Assembly (NCBI GenBank): GCA_020726505.1
Contig: JAHLEZ010000003.1
Location: 186,001 to 250,000, forward strand
DNA length: 64,000 nucleotides
Reading direction: 5' to 3'
Source: Leptodontidium sp. MPI-SDFR-AT-0119
Lineage: Eukaryota > Ascomycota > Leotiomycetes > Helotiales > Leptodontidiaceae
Positions 31,092 to 43,179 of the stretch are shown piece by piece. The stretch's first letter is position 1; each line of letters starts with the position of its first letter. The notes under the pieces were generated by a model, which saw nothing but the letters and a program-made list of their open reading frames with translations, had not been told where the DNA came from and searched no databases. Both the position numbers and the translations under genes were made by a program.

Positions 31092-34000
31092 ATGGCCCCA
31101 CAAACTCCCCAAACTCACTTGAAAACAGGCCAACCGTCCCCAGAAGATTCAATGTTCTATTCCATGGTCGAGCAAGCACAAGCCGCTGCTGCCTCCCAGA
31201 ACTATCCCCCAAGAACCCCAAGACAGATCCAAAGACAAGAAGCTATCCTAGAAGAAACTGACCTCCTCACTCCCGAAGCCTCCAACGAACTACCACCTCC
31301 AGCTTACGGCGACGTCTACGGCGAGATCCGGGACAAGAAAGACGGCCTGGGCGCGCTCGTCACTGACGATGGCCGCGTCAATATCCGCATCAATCAGTTC
31401 AATCGCCGTTTATCACAGGTTTTTACTCCTACTTTACGTCAACATGCTGAGAGTGTTCAAGAGAGCACCCCGCCTCCTCGACCTTACATTCCTCCTTCTT
31501 TGGGAGGGGAGGAGGGGGCGCCTCCACCACCACCATTGAATGTCGTTATACAGGTCGTGGGTTCGCGCGGAGACGTCCAGCCTTTCATTGCCTGTAAGTG
31601 GTGATAGGCAAGCCCATTGTTCCCTCTTCTGAATGGCTCAAGATCTCCTGGAGACATAATCATTCTAGAGTTAGTTTTGTTGACTTTTGTGATCTAGTGG
31701 GAAGAGTTTTGAAAGAGACGTACGGTCATCGTGTACGTCTAGCGACTCATCCTAACTTCCAAAACTTCGTGCAGGAGAATGGCCTGGAATTCTTCAGCAT
31801 CGGCGGCGACCCCTCTCGGCTGATGGCATTCATGGTCAAGAATCCCAGTCTGATGCCAGGCTTTCGCAGTGTGCTGAGTGGAGATATCAGTCAGCGAAGA
31901 AGAGATGTCGCAGAGTACATTCAAGGCTGCTGGCGGTCATGCTACAAAGCCGGCGACGAGATGGCTCCTCGCCCTACTAGAGATGACCTTCCCGAGCGCT
32001 CTGGGAACGATACCGCAGCAAGGCCCTTCGTAGCTGACTGCATCATTGCCAATCCTCCAAGTTTTGCGCATATCCATTGCGCAGAGAAGCTGGGCATTCC
32101 TCTCCACATCATGTTCACCATGCCATATTCTCCCACGCAGGCTTTCCCCCATCCGCTGGCCAATATCCAATCTTCCAATGCCGATGCTCAACTCACCAAT
32201 TACATAAGTTATGCCATGATTGAAGTCCTCATGTGGCAGGGCCTAGGAGACATCATCAACCGGTTCCGCGAGAAGTGTCTCGGTTTGGATCCCGTGAGTC
32301 TGATATGGGCACCTGGGATGCTCCAACGTCTCAAAATCCCTCATACTTATTGCTGGTCTCAAGCCTTGATAGCGAAACCGAAAGACTGGGGACCTCATAT
32401 ATCGATATCTGGGTTCTACGTTCTCAATTCGGCTTCCGATTATACCCCCGCCGCCGACCTGCAAGCATTCCTTGACGCTAGTCCACCACCTGTTTATATT
32501 GGATTCGGGAGTATTGTTTTGGATGATCCAAATGCAATGACGGAGCTTATTTTTGAGGCTGCGAGGAAGACTGGTCAGCGTATACTCCTTTCCAAAGGAT
32601 GGGGAGGTATGGGCGCGGACGAGCTTCAGATTCCCGATGGCATTTTCATGCTCGGCAATGTGCCCCATGACTGGCTCTTCAAGTACGTCTCATGCGTCGT
32701 TCACCACGGTGGCGCAGGAACTACAGCAGCAGGCATAATGGCAGGCCGGCCAACTGTAGTAGTCCCCTTCTTTGGAGATCAACCATTCTGGGGAGCCATG
32801 GTCGCGCGAGCAGGCGCTGGCCCGGATCCAATCTCCCACAAACAACTGACAGCGGATAGACTGGCTGATGCCATCAACTTCTGCCTAAAACCAAAGAGTC
32901 TTGAATCTGCCAAAGAGCTCGCCTTCAAGATTGCAGCAGAGCGAGGCAGCGACATGGGTGCTCAGTCATTTCATCAATACCTCGAGGTCGACGGACTCCG
33001 TTGCACACTCGCACCATCTCGAGCCGCCGCGTGGCGCATCAAGCGCACCCAGGTCAGATTAAGCCCATTTGCTGCTTGCACTCTGGCGAATGCGAATCTT
33101 CTCGATTTCCATGATCTAAAGTTCTTTAGACCGCGAGAATATAACACCGATGAGGGTCCTTGGGATCCTGTGTCCGGATTTGCTACGGGGATCTTTGGGG
33201 CGCTCAGTAGCATGGCAATGGGAGTTGCTGATATTCCATCGGAGACTGTGAAAGCTGTGCGTATGCCGTTTGGGTCCAGTCGACGGCAGTCTCAGACGTC
33301 CATGTCATCAACGAGGAGGAAAAGTGAGACGTCGCTTGTGGAAAGTAGCCGTAGTCGAGTCAGCAGAAGAGAGAATTTTAGCTCTGGCAAGGAGCATGAT
33401 ATGTTGAGCCAGACCACCGCTCATGGGAGGAAAGGCATCGGACGCATCGCAACGGCAGCTTTGCAGTCACCTATGGATACGTCAATACGCATTACTGAGG
33501 GATTTCACAATGCACCAAAACTCTGGGGAGACGAGACAGTTCGCCCTCAACAACAAGTCAGCGATATCAAGTCGGGCGCCAGGGCAATAGGAAAAGAGTT
33601 TGCTTTTGGGTTCTACGATGGTGTCACTGGCTTGGTCACTCAACCTTGGAATGGTGCTAAGAAGGAGGGTACTAGTGGATTCCTTAAGGGAATCGGTAAG
33701 GGCGTTGGAGGGTTTCTAACGAAGCCTGGCGCGGCCCTCTGGGGTATCCCTGCTTATTTGATGAAAGGGGTTTACAAAGAAGTACAGAATCTGTTTGGCA
33801 GTAATGTCCAAAACTATATCGTTGCGTCCAGGACAGCTCAGGGATATGAGGAGTGGCTGCAGAGCTCAGATGCTGAGAAGGAAGATGTCGTTGAGCGATG
33901 GAAGCTGATCCAGAAGTATCTCAAGAAGAAACAAACTCGCGAGGATTTGATGCGGGATGTGTTGGAGGAACAGCAAAAGAAGACCACGGAAAACGGTGGA

Positions 34001-34744
34001 CGTACATCAACCTCTACTAGGTCTGCAAGTAGATCGCTGAGAGCGGCAGGTGTAAATGAACACATCCCGCAGTCAGTCCGGAATACCTCGTGTGGAGACT
34101 CCGAAGAGGATGAGAATATGGAGCGAGCCATTCGGGATGATATGTCTCAGCTTGGGCGTCAACATTATGAAAATACAGATCAGTTTGCAGGCGAGCAGAG
34201 TTGGCACGAAGCAATTGCAGCTAGCGAGGCCGAGGCTCAACGACATGCAAGAGAAGAACTGGAACATGAAGAGCGGTTGAAGCGAGTGATTGAAGATAGC
34301 TTGAGAGAACAGAGGCAGAGGAATGGCCACAGGGAATGGGAGTCGGACATATGTGTTAACGACGAGGACGACGAGCAGTTTGAGCAAGCAAGGAAGAACT
34401 CCGGCCACTTGGTTGAGAATGGTGTTACTGCGGCAGGTTTCTCACAAGGGGTTCAGCTACCCCCTCTTTTTAGTTTCGGGCATCTCATGGGTACCACGCG
34501 AAGTCGGTTCGAAGCCCAACAACAAGAACAGAGGGGCGAGAAGACGGCACAGGAGAAAACGGAAGAAGAGGTTGTGATGGCGTACGTCGCGAAGCAAAGT
34601 CTCTTGGAGATTCATCATCGGAGTAAAGGCAAGGGTCATGCTGTAATGACAGACCTTGGGGAAGACGAAGACTTGCAAAAGGCTTTGAAGTTGAGCATGC
34701 AAGACAATGCGGGGTATCGGAATGGAGAGACTTCAAGGAAATGA
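31092..34744 (+). CDS. UDP-glucose:sterol 3-beta-glucosyltransferase with UIM tail
   Basis: Exons 31092-31593 and 31698-34744 (GTAAGT, GATCTAG) give 1182 residues. After a proline-rich leader, the GT28-type N-terminal fold starts VVGSRGDVQPFIALG, followed by KETYGHRVRLATHPNF and the C-terminal donor-binding part HHGGAGTTAAGIMAGRPT with PFFGDQPFWG. This is the sterol glucosyltransferase layout, but no PH or GRAM domain of the Atg26 type is present. The second half has a conserved glycine-rich GLVTQPWNGAKKEGTSGFLK region. It ends with several ubiquitin-interacting-motif-like helices, the clearest being EDLQKALKLSMQD. It should glucosylate membrane sterols in the cytosol; the UIMs suggest ubiquitin-dependent regulation or targeting. 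Confidence 0.85.
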
Positions 34745-35150
34745 TGATAGATTTCTCCTCGAACCAATAATTTTCAATATCAAGCTGAAGCAACAACGAC
34801 ACTCTCATGCGGTGCTTAGAAAAGATAATTATCGTGAGAGCTGTATTTTATGTAATTAATGATCCGTATGGAAGCGAAGAATGAGAACGAAAAGACAAGC
34901 AGTTGTGACGCAGTGCAATTAACAGTGCGCCCTGATAACGCGGAGACTAAAAATAAATTCGAAAAACCCGAGCAGTACTAATTATCACATGAAGCCTGAT
35001 CTCCTGTAGAATCCAGAGCAGCTCAGAAATCTTCAAGCCTGAGGCTAGCCGAACACCTGACTTTCTCCCCTTGATCACCTGACAAGCCAACATCTCACCT
35101 CGTTACAAGTACTCCAGCATTACAGACCTCGAGATTCAAACAACCCAAAG
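34745..35150. other. Promoter region of copy 5; no gene seen
   Basis: Spacer between the glycosyltransferase and family copy 5, same strand. Confidence 0.5.
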
Positions 35151-36889
35151 ATGCCTCCAGAATCGAGTACAACTTCGCTCTTGCGTGACCTGGCCGGCCT
35201 GTCAATTTCCTCCCGCAAGAGTAAAAATCGCAGTGATGAAATAACGCGAGAGCCTGATTTTTCATCTCCGTTCAGTAAATGGAGGAACAGCCTCACGAAA
35301 AAGAAGAAGGACAAGCATCCAAAAGAGCACCGGCGGCATCGATCCGACCTCTCGAGCAAAAGTGGCGATGATATTGAGAGCCTCACAAAGGACCTCAAAC
35401 ATGAGCGCAAGCTTCTGCGAAGAGCCTTGCGGGAGCTAGCGGAGTTGAGGCGGGACCGGGATGAAATCGATGGGCAGCGACAGAAAACTACCTCGGACTT
35501 GAAAAGAATGCGAGAGAAGGATGCGAAGAATAAAATCAAACGTGATGGATACAGACGGAAGTTACGAGATCAAGATGTGACTTTAGATCAGTTCCGGGCC
35601 AGTATTCAAGGGTTGAGAGCCGAGGTCGCGCAGAAGGAGGACAAGATCGATAAATTGACTACAGATGGGACGAAGGTAAAACTCAATCTGGAGAGACTTA
35701 GAGAGAGACTTGGACGAGAGCGTGCGGAAAATTCGAGGTTGAAGACTGTTCAGTCTGAGGCCAAGACACCAACTACTACCCTTCGACTCTTGCAGACGAC
35801 TTATGATGAGCTGAGCAGGGACTTTGCGTTGTCTCAGGATGAGATCAAGACTTTGAAGGATGAGAATGTGTTGCTTGAGAAGGAATGCATACGATTGAGA
35901 AATGACAGAGACGGGACCAGACGAAAGGTAGCGAAAATGAAGGAGCAGAATGCCACCCAGGCTCAAGACATCAAGATTTTAACTGAGTCAAAAGTGGAGC
36001 TTGAGACAACTCGGGATTTGGTTCAGCCCATTCTCCAGGTTGGAGTTGACATCCGTCTCCGAAACCTAGAGGCAGCAAGAGAGCCTCTCTTGAAGATCAA
36101 GCCAGACCAGAAAGACAGAGCAATAATGCTCAGCGGCAACGTTGCAGCCCATCGAGCCAACGGCTCTATCGACTCAGCTCTGTTTATGGCTGGATTAGTT
36201 CCCGAGGACTATTTGCGAACAGCAACCGAGGTTTTCGAGAAGCTCTATCAGGTGCATCCGGCTCAGTACAGAAGCAGCGGCTGGTCACCGATGATACTGC
36301 GTATGGTAGATTGTCGTGCGACGATTGCTACTATTCAGGTACAGCATCATTTCAAGAAACACGACACTTCGGATCTGAGGAAAGAGCATGATCGGCTCCA
36401 TGAGTTCTTGGTGCGCAGGCAAAAGAAACAGTCGTCGGAGGATTTTGAGAGGGATAAGAAGGCGAGGGGGTTGCTTGCGAAGATAGAGGAGATCATGGAG
36501 GAGATTGTGGATTTGAGTCGAGGGAGGGGGAAGGCGAGGAAGATCTTTAAACCTTATGTAGGTGCTCTCGTGGATTGTGACGGGGGGAGTTCTCGCTGAC
36601 TTGTTTGCAGGAATATGAGGAGAGTGAGGATGAAGAGAAAGAAGCGAATGCCCAGAACGGTGGGGGAGACGAGGTGGAAGTTGGTGTTAGCAACGATATT
36701 GATGATAGTTCTGACGAGGATGATGATGACTCTGAGGGGAGTAATTCGTTCGATGAGGATGGCTCGTCGGAGGAAGACACATCGGAGTATGAGAAAGCTG
36801 AGAAAGTCGCAGCTACTGGCCAGGTGTCGGAAAGTGAGAGTGAGAGTGAGAGCGAGAGCGAGAGTGATGAAGGGAGCGACTCGGAATAA
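35151..36889 (+). CDS. Long coiled-coil protein, family copy 5, intact
   Basis: Exons 35151-36557 and 36611-36889 (GTAGGT, TTTGCAG) join in frame to 561 residues. There is a basic leader (TKKKKDKHPKEHRRHR), then a coiled coil from about residue 80 to 290. The family domain follows at about 293-390: VGVDIRLRNLEAAREP, LSGNVAAHRANGSIDSALF, GLVPEDYL, LYQVHPAQY, VDCRATIATI. A basic patch GRGKARK lies before the intron. The last exon is very acidic and ends in a Ser-Glu dipeptide run. Domain sequence and a phase-0 intron near the end match copy 4 closely. It is the only fully intact member here. Function unknown; the coiled coil predicts self-association or a scaffold role, the tail is a likely phosphorylation target. 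Confidence 0.82.
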
Positions 36890-37499
36890 TGACTTAATGA
36901 GCATGGAATGCGTGGTCTGAAGCATCAAAGTTAAAGATACCCTTTTGATTTTCAGAAAGCCAGATTTGCCCCCGGAAAGCGACAGGTGTATTTTTGAGAG
37001 ATGTTTGGAGTATACTTGTAGAGGTCGCATTTGGACAGGTCCAGGAAATCGAAAAGATGGCTGGTATTGTGATCGAGAACCATGGATCAGCGGATGAAGT
37101 CTTCATTTTCTCCCCACAGGTCGCAAGCATCCACAATTAAATTGTGAGGAATATTTTCTGCCACGTTTAAGGACCCCGGGGCACAATTTTAGCCTCACAA
37201 ACAAAAGCTTGCCTTGAGATCCAGCGGCCTTACAGCCCGGAGGCACGGGTCTGTGGTCTACAGGCAGTTTAGCGAGACATTTTCAGGCTCTAAGAACCCA
37301 AAGTCAGCAACTTGACTTGATAATTACTAAATAACGATGTAATCTCTCAACTTTTTTCTTGGTGTATATTGTAAAGAAGAAGCGTATTAACATTTCTTTT
37401 AACTAGCTTTTTGAATTATATTTTCAAAAAAATACTTCGATTTTTGACTTGGCTGTGAAATGCCCTGTGGCGCACGAACCCATGATCCTGGGTTCGTTA
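36890..37499. other. No gene seen
   Basis: AT-rich downstream sequence. Open frames on the minus strand over 36554-37030 are antisense to copy 5 and not called. Confidence 0.5.
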
Positions 37500-38561
37500 G
37501 CTCCTTCGCTTAATTGCCAGGCTCATTGGCCCAAGAACAACACCTGGGTCCTCATATACTTTCCGTACTTTGGTCGCCGTTACCGCTGAGGCTGTAGGAG
37601 CCAGTCGACGCAGACTGAGTGTAATTAATCTGGGTAGTCTTCGAGACCAGAGACGCGTCCTTTCTACGATCATTTTCCGTGGTTCACTCAACTTCACCTT
37701 TGTCTCAGAGCCCCCATTGTTGACATCAAGCCTATTTGTAAATTTGAGCGTCTCCAAAGTCAAAGGTGAGCATGACCCCAATTTAATCAACATTGACTAG
37801 CAACGGCTGACTGATGCAGCAACACTCAATCGTGATCCAGGCAGGAGTGAAGGAACAGATGGACTCCGAGACCATGAAGAGGTTTTCGAGCGCCTTTGTG
37901 ATATCCGAATCTCCAGTGAAATACAAGGGGCAAGGCCCAGACACAAGCCCTACCTCGACTCTCCCGAGAGTGACACCTGTGGCACCTGTATAGTCTCTAC
38001 TCCCGGAGGTTTGCAAGCCGACAGCCAGATGTTTCTTCCGAAGGGCGAGGAGACGATGACAACTTGCGCTGTACTTCGAAATGCCAAAAGTCACCCAGAA
38101 ACACTTTGAATCTTTCCGATCGGCTCCAAGGGCTGGATCTGACCGCCGAATCGGCCGCCTGCTACAGTGCTAGCGAAAGCTCAGAGACATCATGCATATT
38201 CTACGACTGTCATGAATATAGGGAAAACATTGGCTCCCCCGCCCCACCTGACTCCAAGAGCATCCACGACCCAGAACTACACGATCCAACACACAATGAC
38301 TCCAAATCCGATACAGATGAGATTCTTTCTGCGAGTACGGCCAATGATGGAACACAGCCCTCAGCTTTCACCGAGAAGCCATTCAAGGAGCAGCAAGTTA
38401 AAATTCCAAAAATATGGAAGCCGAATTGGAGGATTGGAGAATTGGGGAATTACAAGCGAGATCTTGCAGCAGAAAAATTACAAACTGTTCTAGCACAACA
38501 AGAATTAGCAAAACTTGAGGGACTTATCTCTGACTTCACACTGCCATTTTTGCGAGGGTAA
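37500..38561 (+). pseudogene. Hypothetical gene, apparently disrupted
   Basis: A frame without ATG is open from 37500 to a good donor (GTGAGC, 37766). It continues after an acceptor (CTGACTGATGCAG, 37819) as ATLNRDPGRSEGTDGLRDHE and on to TGA 38107. From about 38010 another frame takes over (TSKCQKSPRNTLNLSDRL), continuing through an acidic stretch to a predicted coiled-coil end (KRDLAAEKLQTVLAQQELAK) and TAA at 38559-38561. The two frames differ by one base, so I suspect a frameshift or an unrecognised intron. The polar composition and coiled-coil end faintly recall the leader of family copy 5, but no domain match is visible. Confidence 0.35.
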
Positions 38562-39804
38562 TTGCTTAGAAAGACAATTTTGGGACCTTGAAGCAGGCAG
38601 AAGCCTATAGCTTAGATTTGGACTTCAGCTAGAAAAATCGGCATTGCCAGTTGTTCTTATAGAGATCTTACTACATAATAAGGAGGAGGCTGAGAATACG
38701 GCTCAGGCTGCAAGCAGGCCTTGGTCGAGACACGTCACGATTGCACAGACTTATGTGACTAGGGGCCTTTCCCTTCATTTATTCTCCCCCAATAGAAGGC
38801 GCTTCCTTTCTTATCAATGCATATTGTTGCCTAGACAGTGGTTATTGCTAACAATCTATTGATTGGATTCGAGTGGTTTCGAAAAGGCCTGGTGATCAGG
38901 CCAAGAATTGGGGGCCAACCGAATCTGATGCCCCGCACATTCTCAGCCGTACTCAGCCCTCACTTTTTCGGGCCCTCACCAAAATCCTAGAAACGCCCCC
39001 GGATATTACTTTACAACTACGTCTCCAATTAAGCCAGTAGTTACATGAAATTAATTTTTACATGTTAGTCTTAAATTATTTCTACTTTTTATATAGCTTA
39101 AGCCGCTTTCCGTGGTGTTAGAAGAGGGGGGTAAAATCGTGGGTTTGCGGCTCAAATTTGCGACCAAGAGCCAGCTCGCGAGGCTAGAAATGCCTTTATT
39201 CGCCCTTTTGTAATTTACACTTCTAAAGTATCTTTACAACACTTAAGAGCATGAAACATATACTAATATTATGTTGAATTTTCATTATATCGACTTTTTT
39301 TTAAAGCTTTAATGATTAGTTAAGGGGCGGGGGGAGGTGCCTCCTCGCGAATTCGAAGGTTTGACGAGGCTCGCTTACATCGGTGACGCTGACGCACGTT
39401 ATTGAAACTGTAAGGCGTAGCTTGCCGCTTACCACCCCTGCCGTCACCAGAAGGCGTAATTCGGGTCCGTATTGCTGTTTTGTTGATTGCCACATTGCTC
39501 CGCTTTACTGAGCGTGCGGCTGAGAGTTTTTGGTAAGTTTCCCGCTAACAGAATTTCTTATCATTTCTTAGCAGAGACGTCTCGTGCCAAGATCAGCGCA
39601 GCAAAAGCATCCCCATCATTGTCGCGACCGATCAAATTCTCAATCGATTGATTGGGTTTTGAGTAAACAGTACTCTTTCCAAAATCATCCCCTTGGATGC
39701 GACACACCTACCTCTGAAATTTGGGCCCTCAGCCTGCCGACCTCCTCACCCAACATCAACCATCAGCACCGCGCTTTCCTCACAGTTACTTACCCACATC
39801 CCTC
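38562..39804. other. AT-rich spacer, no gene seen
   Basis: Contains an A+T-rich block at about 39030-39320 with G- and C-rich runs on either side. It may be the relic of a repeat, but I found no inverted ends or coding remnant. Confidence 0.45.
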
Positions 39805-41731
39805 ATGAGTCCACCATCTACACGAATTGGTAAACGTCGAGCTCTTCAGCGACCGCTACTAGATCCACGTCAAACCCCCTTAAGTAGGCATAGCATGATT
39901 TCTTCTTTGTACGATGATTGCGAAGATATTGATGTTAGATAGTGTCGCGGAGACGAAGCTCCCGAATAGAATCAAAGCAGCGTTCTGTGTTAATTCCTCA
40001 CATCCTAGGATCTTACTACGAATCTCAAAACCTTCTTAAGGAACGATCAACAGACTGCCGGACTTCACAGGCCATTGGAGCGACCTCTTATACGCGTGTG
40101 CCAACTTCAGGTCCTATCGAAGTATCACCGCCGGTACCTTCAAAGGCACAGTTTCAAGGTCAGTTGTGGTCATTATTCTCTACAAGCAGCGTGCTGATAC
40201 ATATATGACATACTAGAATATCTTGGCCCACCACAAACTAATAACCACCAGGCTCCGAAGCGGGGGCTTGACAAATCTATTGAGACTGGTGCTGAAAGAC
40301 ACCCAAAACGTGCCCGTCTGACGAAAAGAAATTTGAAAGCATTCGAAAAAATGGGAGGACAAGGAAGAAAGTCTGGAAAAGAGCCAAAGTCCAACTCGTC
40401 GCAATCTCGGAAGTCATCACGTTCCTCAGCCAAGACGATATTCTCAGCCACAACTGAATCCTCAAGCAAGACAGTGTCTACGACAGATTCGAGCTTCCCG
40501 CGCTTGTCTTCGAGAATGGGGTCCTTGATCCACTCAACTCTGTGCCTCCTGAAAACCTTGGTTACCTACAAGATCGGCTCAACAGAGCACGCGACACTAA
40601 ATCGCCAACCGAGTCAGAATACCAGGATTTTGTCTATCGGACACAAGAAGCTCCCAATGAGCAGACTAAGTTGCTAGAGACATCCAAGTTGCTCAAAGAA
40701 TACGGACGAGGATACCGTCGAGTGTATAACCAAGCGCTTAGCAACTTCCCAAAGAGCGTGGGTTTTAATACCGGATTATCTGCTCCACAGCCAGATATGA
40801 TTGAAGGTCTTGATCTGAGAGAGTTTAAACCATTTCCGGTCCGTCAAGAGCTTGGTGGGGCTGCGGTTCCCACTTCGGAAACCAATGCCACTACGTTACC
40901 ACATCTGGCCGGCGAATGGAAAGCTGGGGGAAAGGATATGATACAAGCACGAACTCAAGCGGCATACGATGGTGCTTGTATGGTTTATGGCAGACACGAA
41001 GCACGTTCGTTCCTTAAGAGTCCTGATCCTGTTGGCCATGCATATATCCAGACTTTTACTACCGATGGTACTACCCTTAACACCTTCGCGCACTATTTAT
41101 CCGAATCCCAAGATCAAGTCAAATACTATCAATATCCTACCTCTAGCTCTTTTCTTATATCAAGCTACGAGGATTTCAAGCAAAGCCGACGACGGCTGAG
41201 GAATCAACAGGATGATGCTAATGAAACCTCGGTGCAGTTGAGGGACGAGCTAAACGAGAAGTGGTTAACAAATCATCGGTCTCCTGTTACTCCAAGTGTA
41301 CTATCTGAGACTGCCGATTCTACAGCTACCAATAGTTACGAGTATAAGGAGGAGAGGACCTAACCAATCAATTACTCGCGGAGTACTGGACGAGTTTCCC
41401 GACAAACAATTAGTATGACTCTGTACAAATTCCCGCAGCGGAAAATGTATACGCTCCTCCTTCCGCCACTTTTCAACAAAACAATCAAGATAAGTGTGTG
41501 CAAAATGCGAGTTTCCCGGCAAACAATAAGGATGATCCTTTCATGCAAATTTCCACTGCGAGCAATAGATACGCTTCGCCCGATGGCCTAACATTCTCTT
41601 CAATAACTCCGCCGCAGTCGTCTGAAGACACATCACTTCCACTTGAGTTGAGTGAAGATATTGATCAGCCTAACGAACGAGGTCATAAGAGGACTCGCCG
41701 GACCCGAAAGCCAGTTATTTCATTCCCGTAA
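39805..41731 (+). pseudogene. DUF7924-family protein, multiply broken
   Basis: The pieces occur in the right order but in different frames. MSPPSTRIGKRRALQRPLLD from 39805 ends at a TAG near 39940. RSVLIPHILGSYYESQNLL follows from 39942. A basic linker (HPKRARLTKRNLKAFEKMG) lies near 40300-40360. The long core, 40542-41363, carries VGFNTGLSAPQPDM, LPHLAGEWKAGGKDM, ARTQAAYDGACMVYGRHEAR, TTDGTTLNTFAHY and QYPTSSSFLISSYEDF. The C-terminus (to 41731) is again out of frame and holds two similar units starting SFP(T/A)NN. This is the fungal family catalogued, as I recall, as DUF7924. The E-W-K and Q-A spacing recalls PD-(D/E)XK nucleases (inference). At least three lesions make a full product unlikely. 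Confidence 0.72.
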
Positions 41732-42466
41732 CAATCTTGTTCAGGTGCTTTCATGGCCCTATCAAGTTTTATGCCCTCCTAACTCTCCATCTAGTGAGTC
41801 TCAGGACGTTGCCCTTTTTGATATTATACTAACTATTCCAGACTACTTGGGGTAGCCGTAAGATACACGGCAAAGAGGAGTAGGTGATGCAGCGCTGAAG
41901 GATCTCATTTGATCATCGTGGGTGCTTTATCTGTGAGGATTTCAGATGGCGGCAAGGCTCTCATTCTGTATTACAAGCAAACAGCGCGTTGTACCATTTG
42001 GATCCGATAAATAAATAGTGAACAATATAAGTGCTGCGTTCGTGCAGCAAAAGAACTAGTGGAGCCCACTCCATATCTCCACACACACAGTGTATACTGC
42101 GTGATCCTTCTCAAGTTCCATCAAGTCTGTTATTCGACGGTCCGACGGACAAGGATTTTGTCAGTAGGATAGGATATAGAGGCCACTTAGAACCGGAAAG
42201 TCTAGTTTGAGTTTATCAATTGCCGGGGCCTGCGACCTGGATATCTATATCCTTAATATCTCCAGTGTGGACGACAACTCACTGGGTGAGCTATTCACTG
42301 AATTTCTGGTGAGATAGGTGAGCAGACTTAAGCAGACTTAAGCCGAAGTTGAGCTAGGCCTAAGCCGCCTAAGCAAAGGCGGCGCGGGGTCACGCGGGCT
42401 AGAGGGTTAGGTGTCGAGACTCCGGTCAAGAAACAGAACAATCATGAACTTCTCGTAGAGAGAATC
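41732..42466. other. No gene seen
   Basis: Contains a short run of AGACTTAAGC-type repeats near 42320-42375. No gene recognised. Confidence 0.45.
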
Positions 42467-43179
42467 TCAAAATCGCACATCGAATCTTGTTCTCGAGAAC
42501 AAACGAGTCTTCAACTCATTCTCATGATCAGCTGGCTCAAATCTCCAAGCTGGTCTCTCCAACTTCATCATATCCTCCCACTTAACATTATACTCATGTC
42601 CCGCGGTCTCATACACTGGCTTAGCAAGACTATTCGGCCTCTCCTCAAAAACCGTTCCACAGTGAGCAATTTCAAATTTCTCATAGTTCATAAGGCTCAC
42701 CTAGTCATTCATCACTTGACCATTCCTCGCATTCTATTTAAGTATTCAACGTCAACAAAGAGAGCCATTCTTTTTGATTTGTGGGTCCAACATCCAAGTC
42801 CTTAGTGCGATACATCCAGATCCAGGCAAGCCCAGCCATTTCCAGCCCCCCCCCCCTATCCCCATCAACACTCTCCAGCCTCACCTTTCTCCCTGGCCCC
42901 AATCTCTATCTCCAGCCCTCCCACCCTCAAACCCGCCATAAACCCACACAACTGCCCAAAACTCTTAACGTCAACCGGCACAAGATAATTCTTGACATCG
43001 TTATCTTGCAGCCAGCGGACAGTCCACTTCTCGTATCCTTCTTCGCCGAGCCACCATGGTGTTGCTTCAGGCACGGTGGGAGCGAATGCTTCGTGTTTTT
43101 GGAGAGGTGGGGTTGAGGGGGGTGATGAAGAGGAGGTGATGGATGAGTAGGATGAGGCACGTGTTAATGTTGGGGCCAT
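42467..43179 (-). CDS. Hypothetical protein, gene model uncertain
   Basis: Read leftward from ATG 43179: a Ser/Pro-rich start (TRASSYSSITSSSSPPSTPP), then WWLGEEGYEKWTVRWLQDND, YLVPVDVKSFGQLCGFMAGL and IEIGARE to a possible donor GTGAGG near 42884. A second open part (42700-42467) has YEKFEIAHCGTVFEERPN and WEDMMKLERPAWRFEP, ending TRFDVRF. An intron must join them, but the phases I tried do not fit simply, so the second exon border is unsure. A C10-12 run lies inside this presumed intron. I do not recognise the family. Confidence 0.4.

Noticed and set aside
36554..37030. Frames antisense or out of frame to the Ser-Glu tail of copy 5
   Set aside because: The low-complexity repeat opens all frames; only the plus frame continues the gene across the intron.
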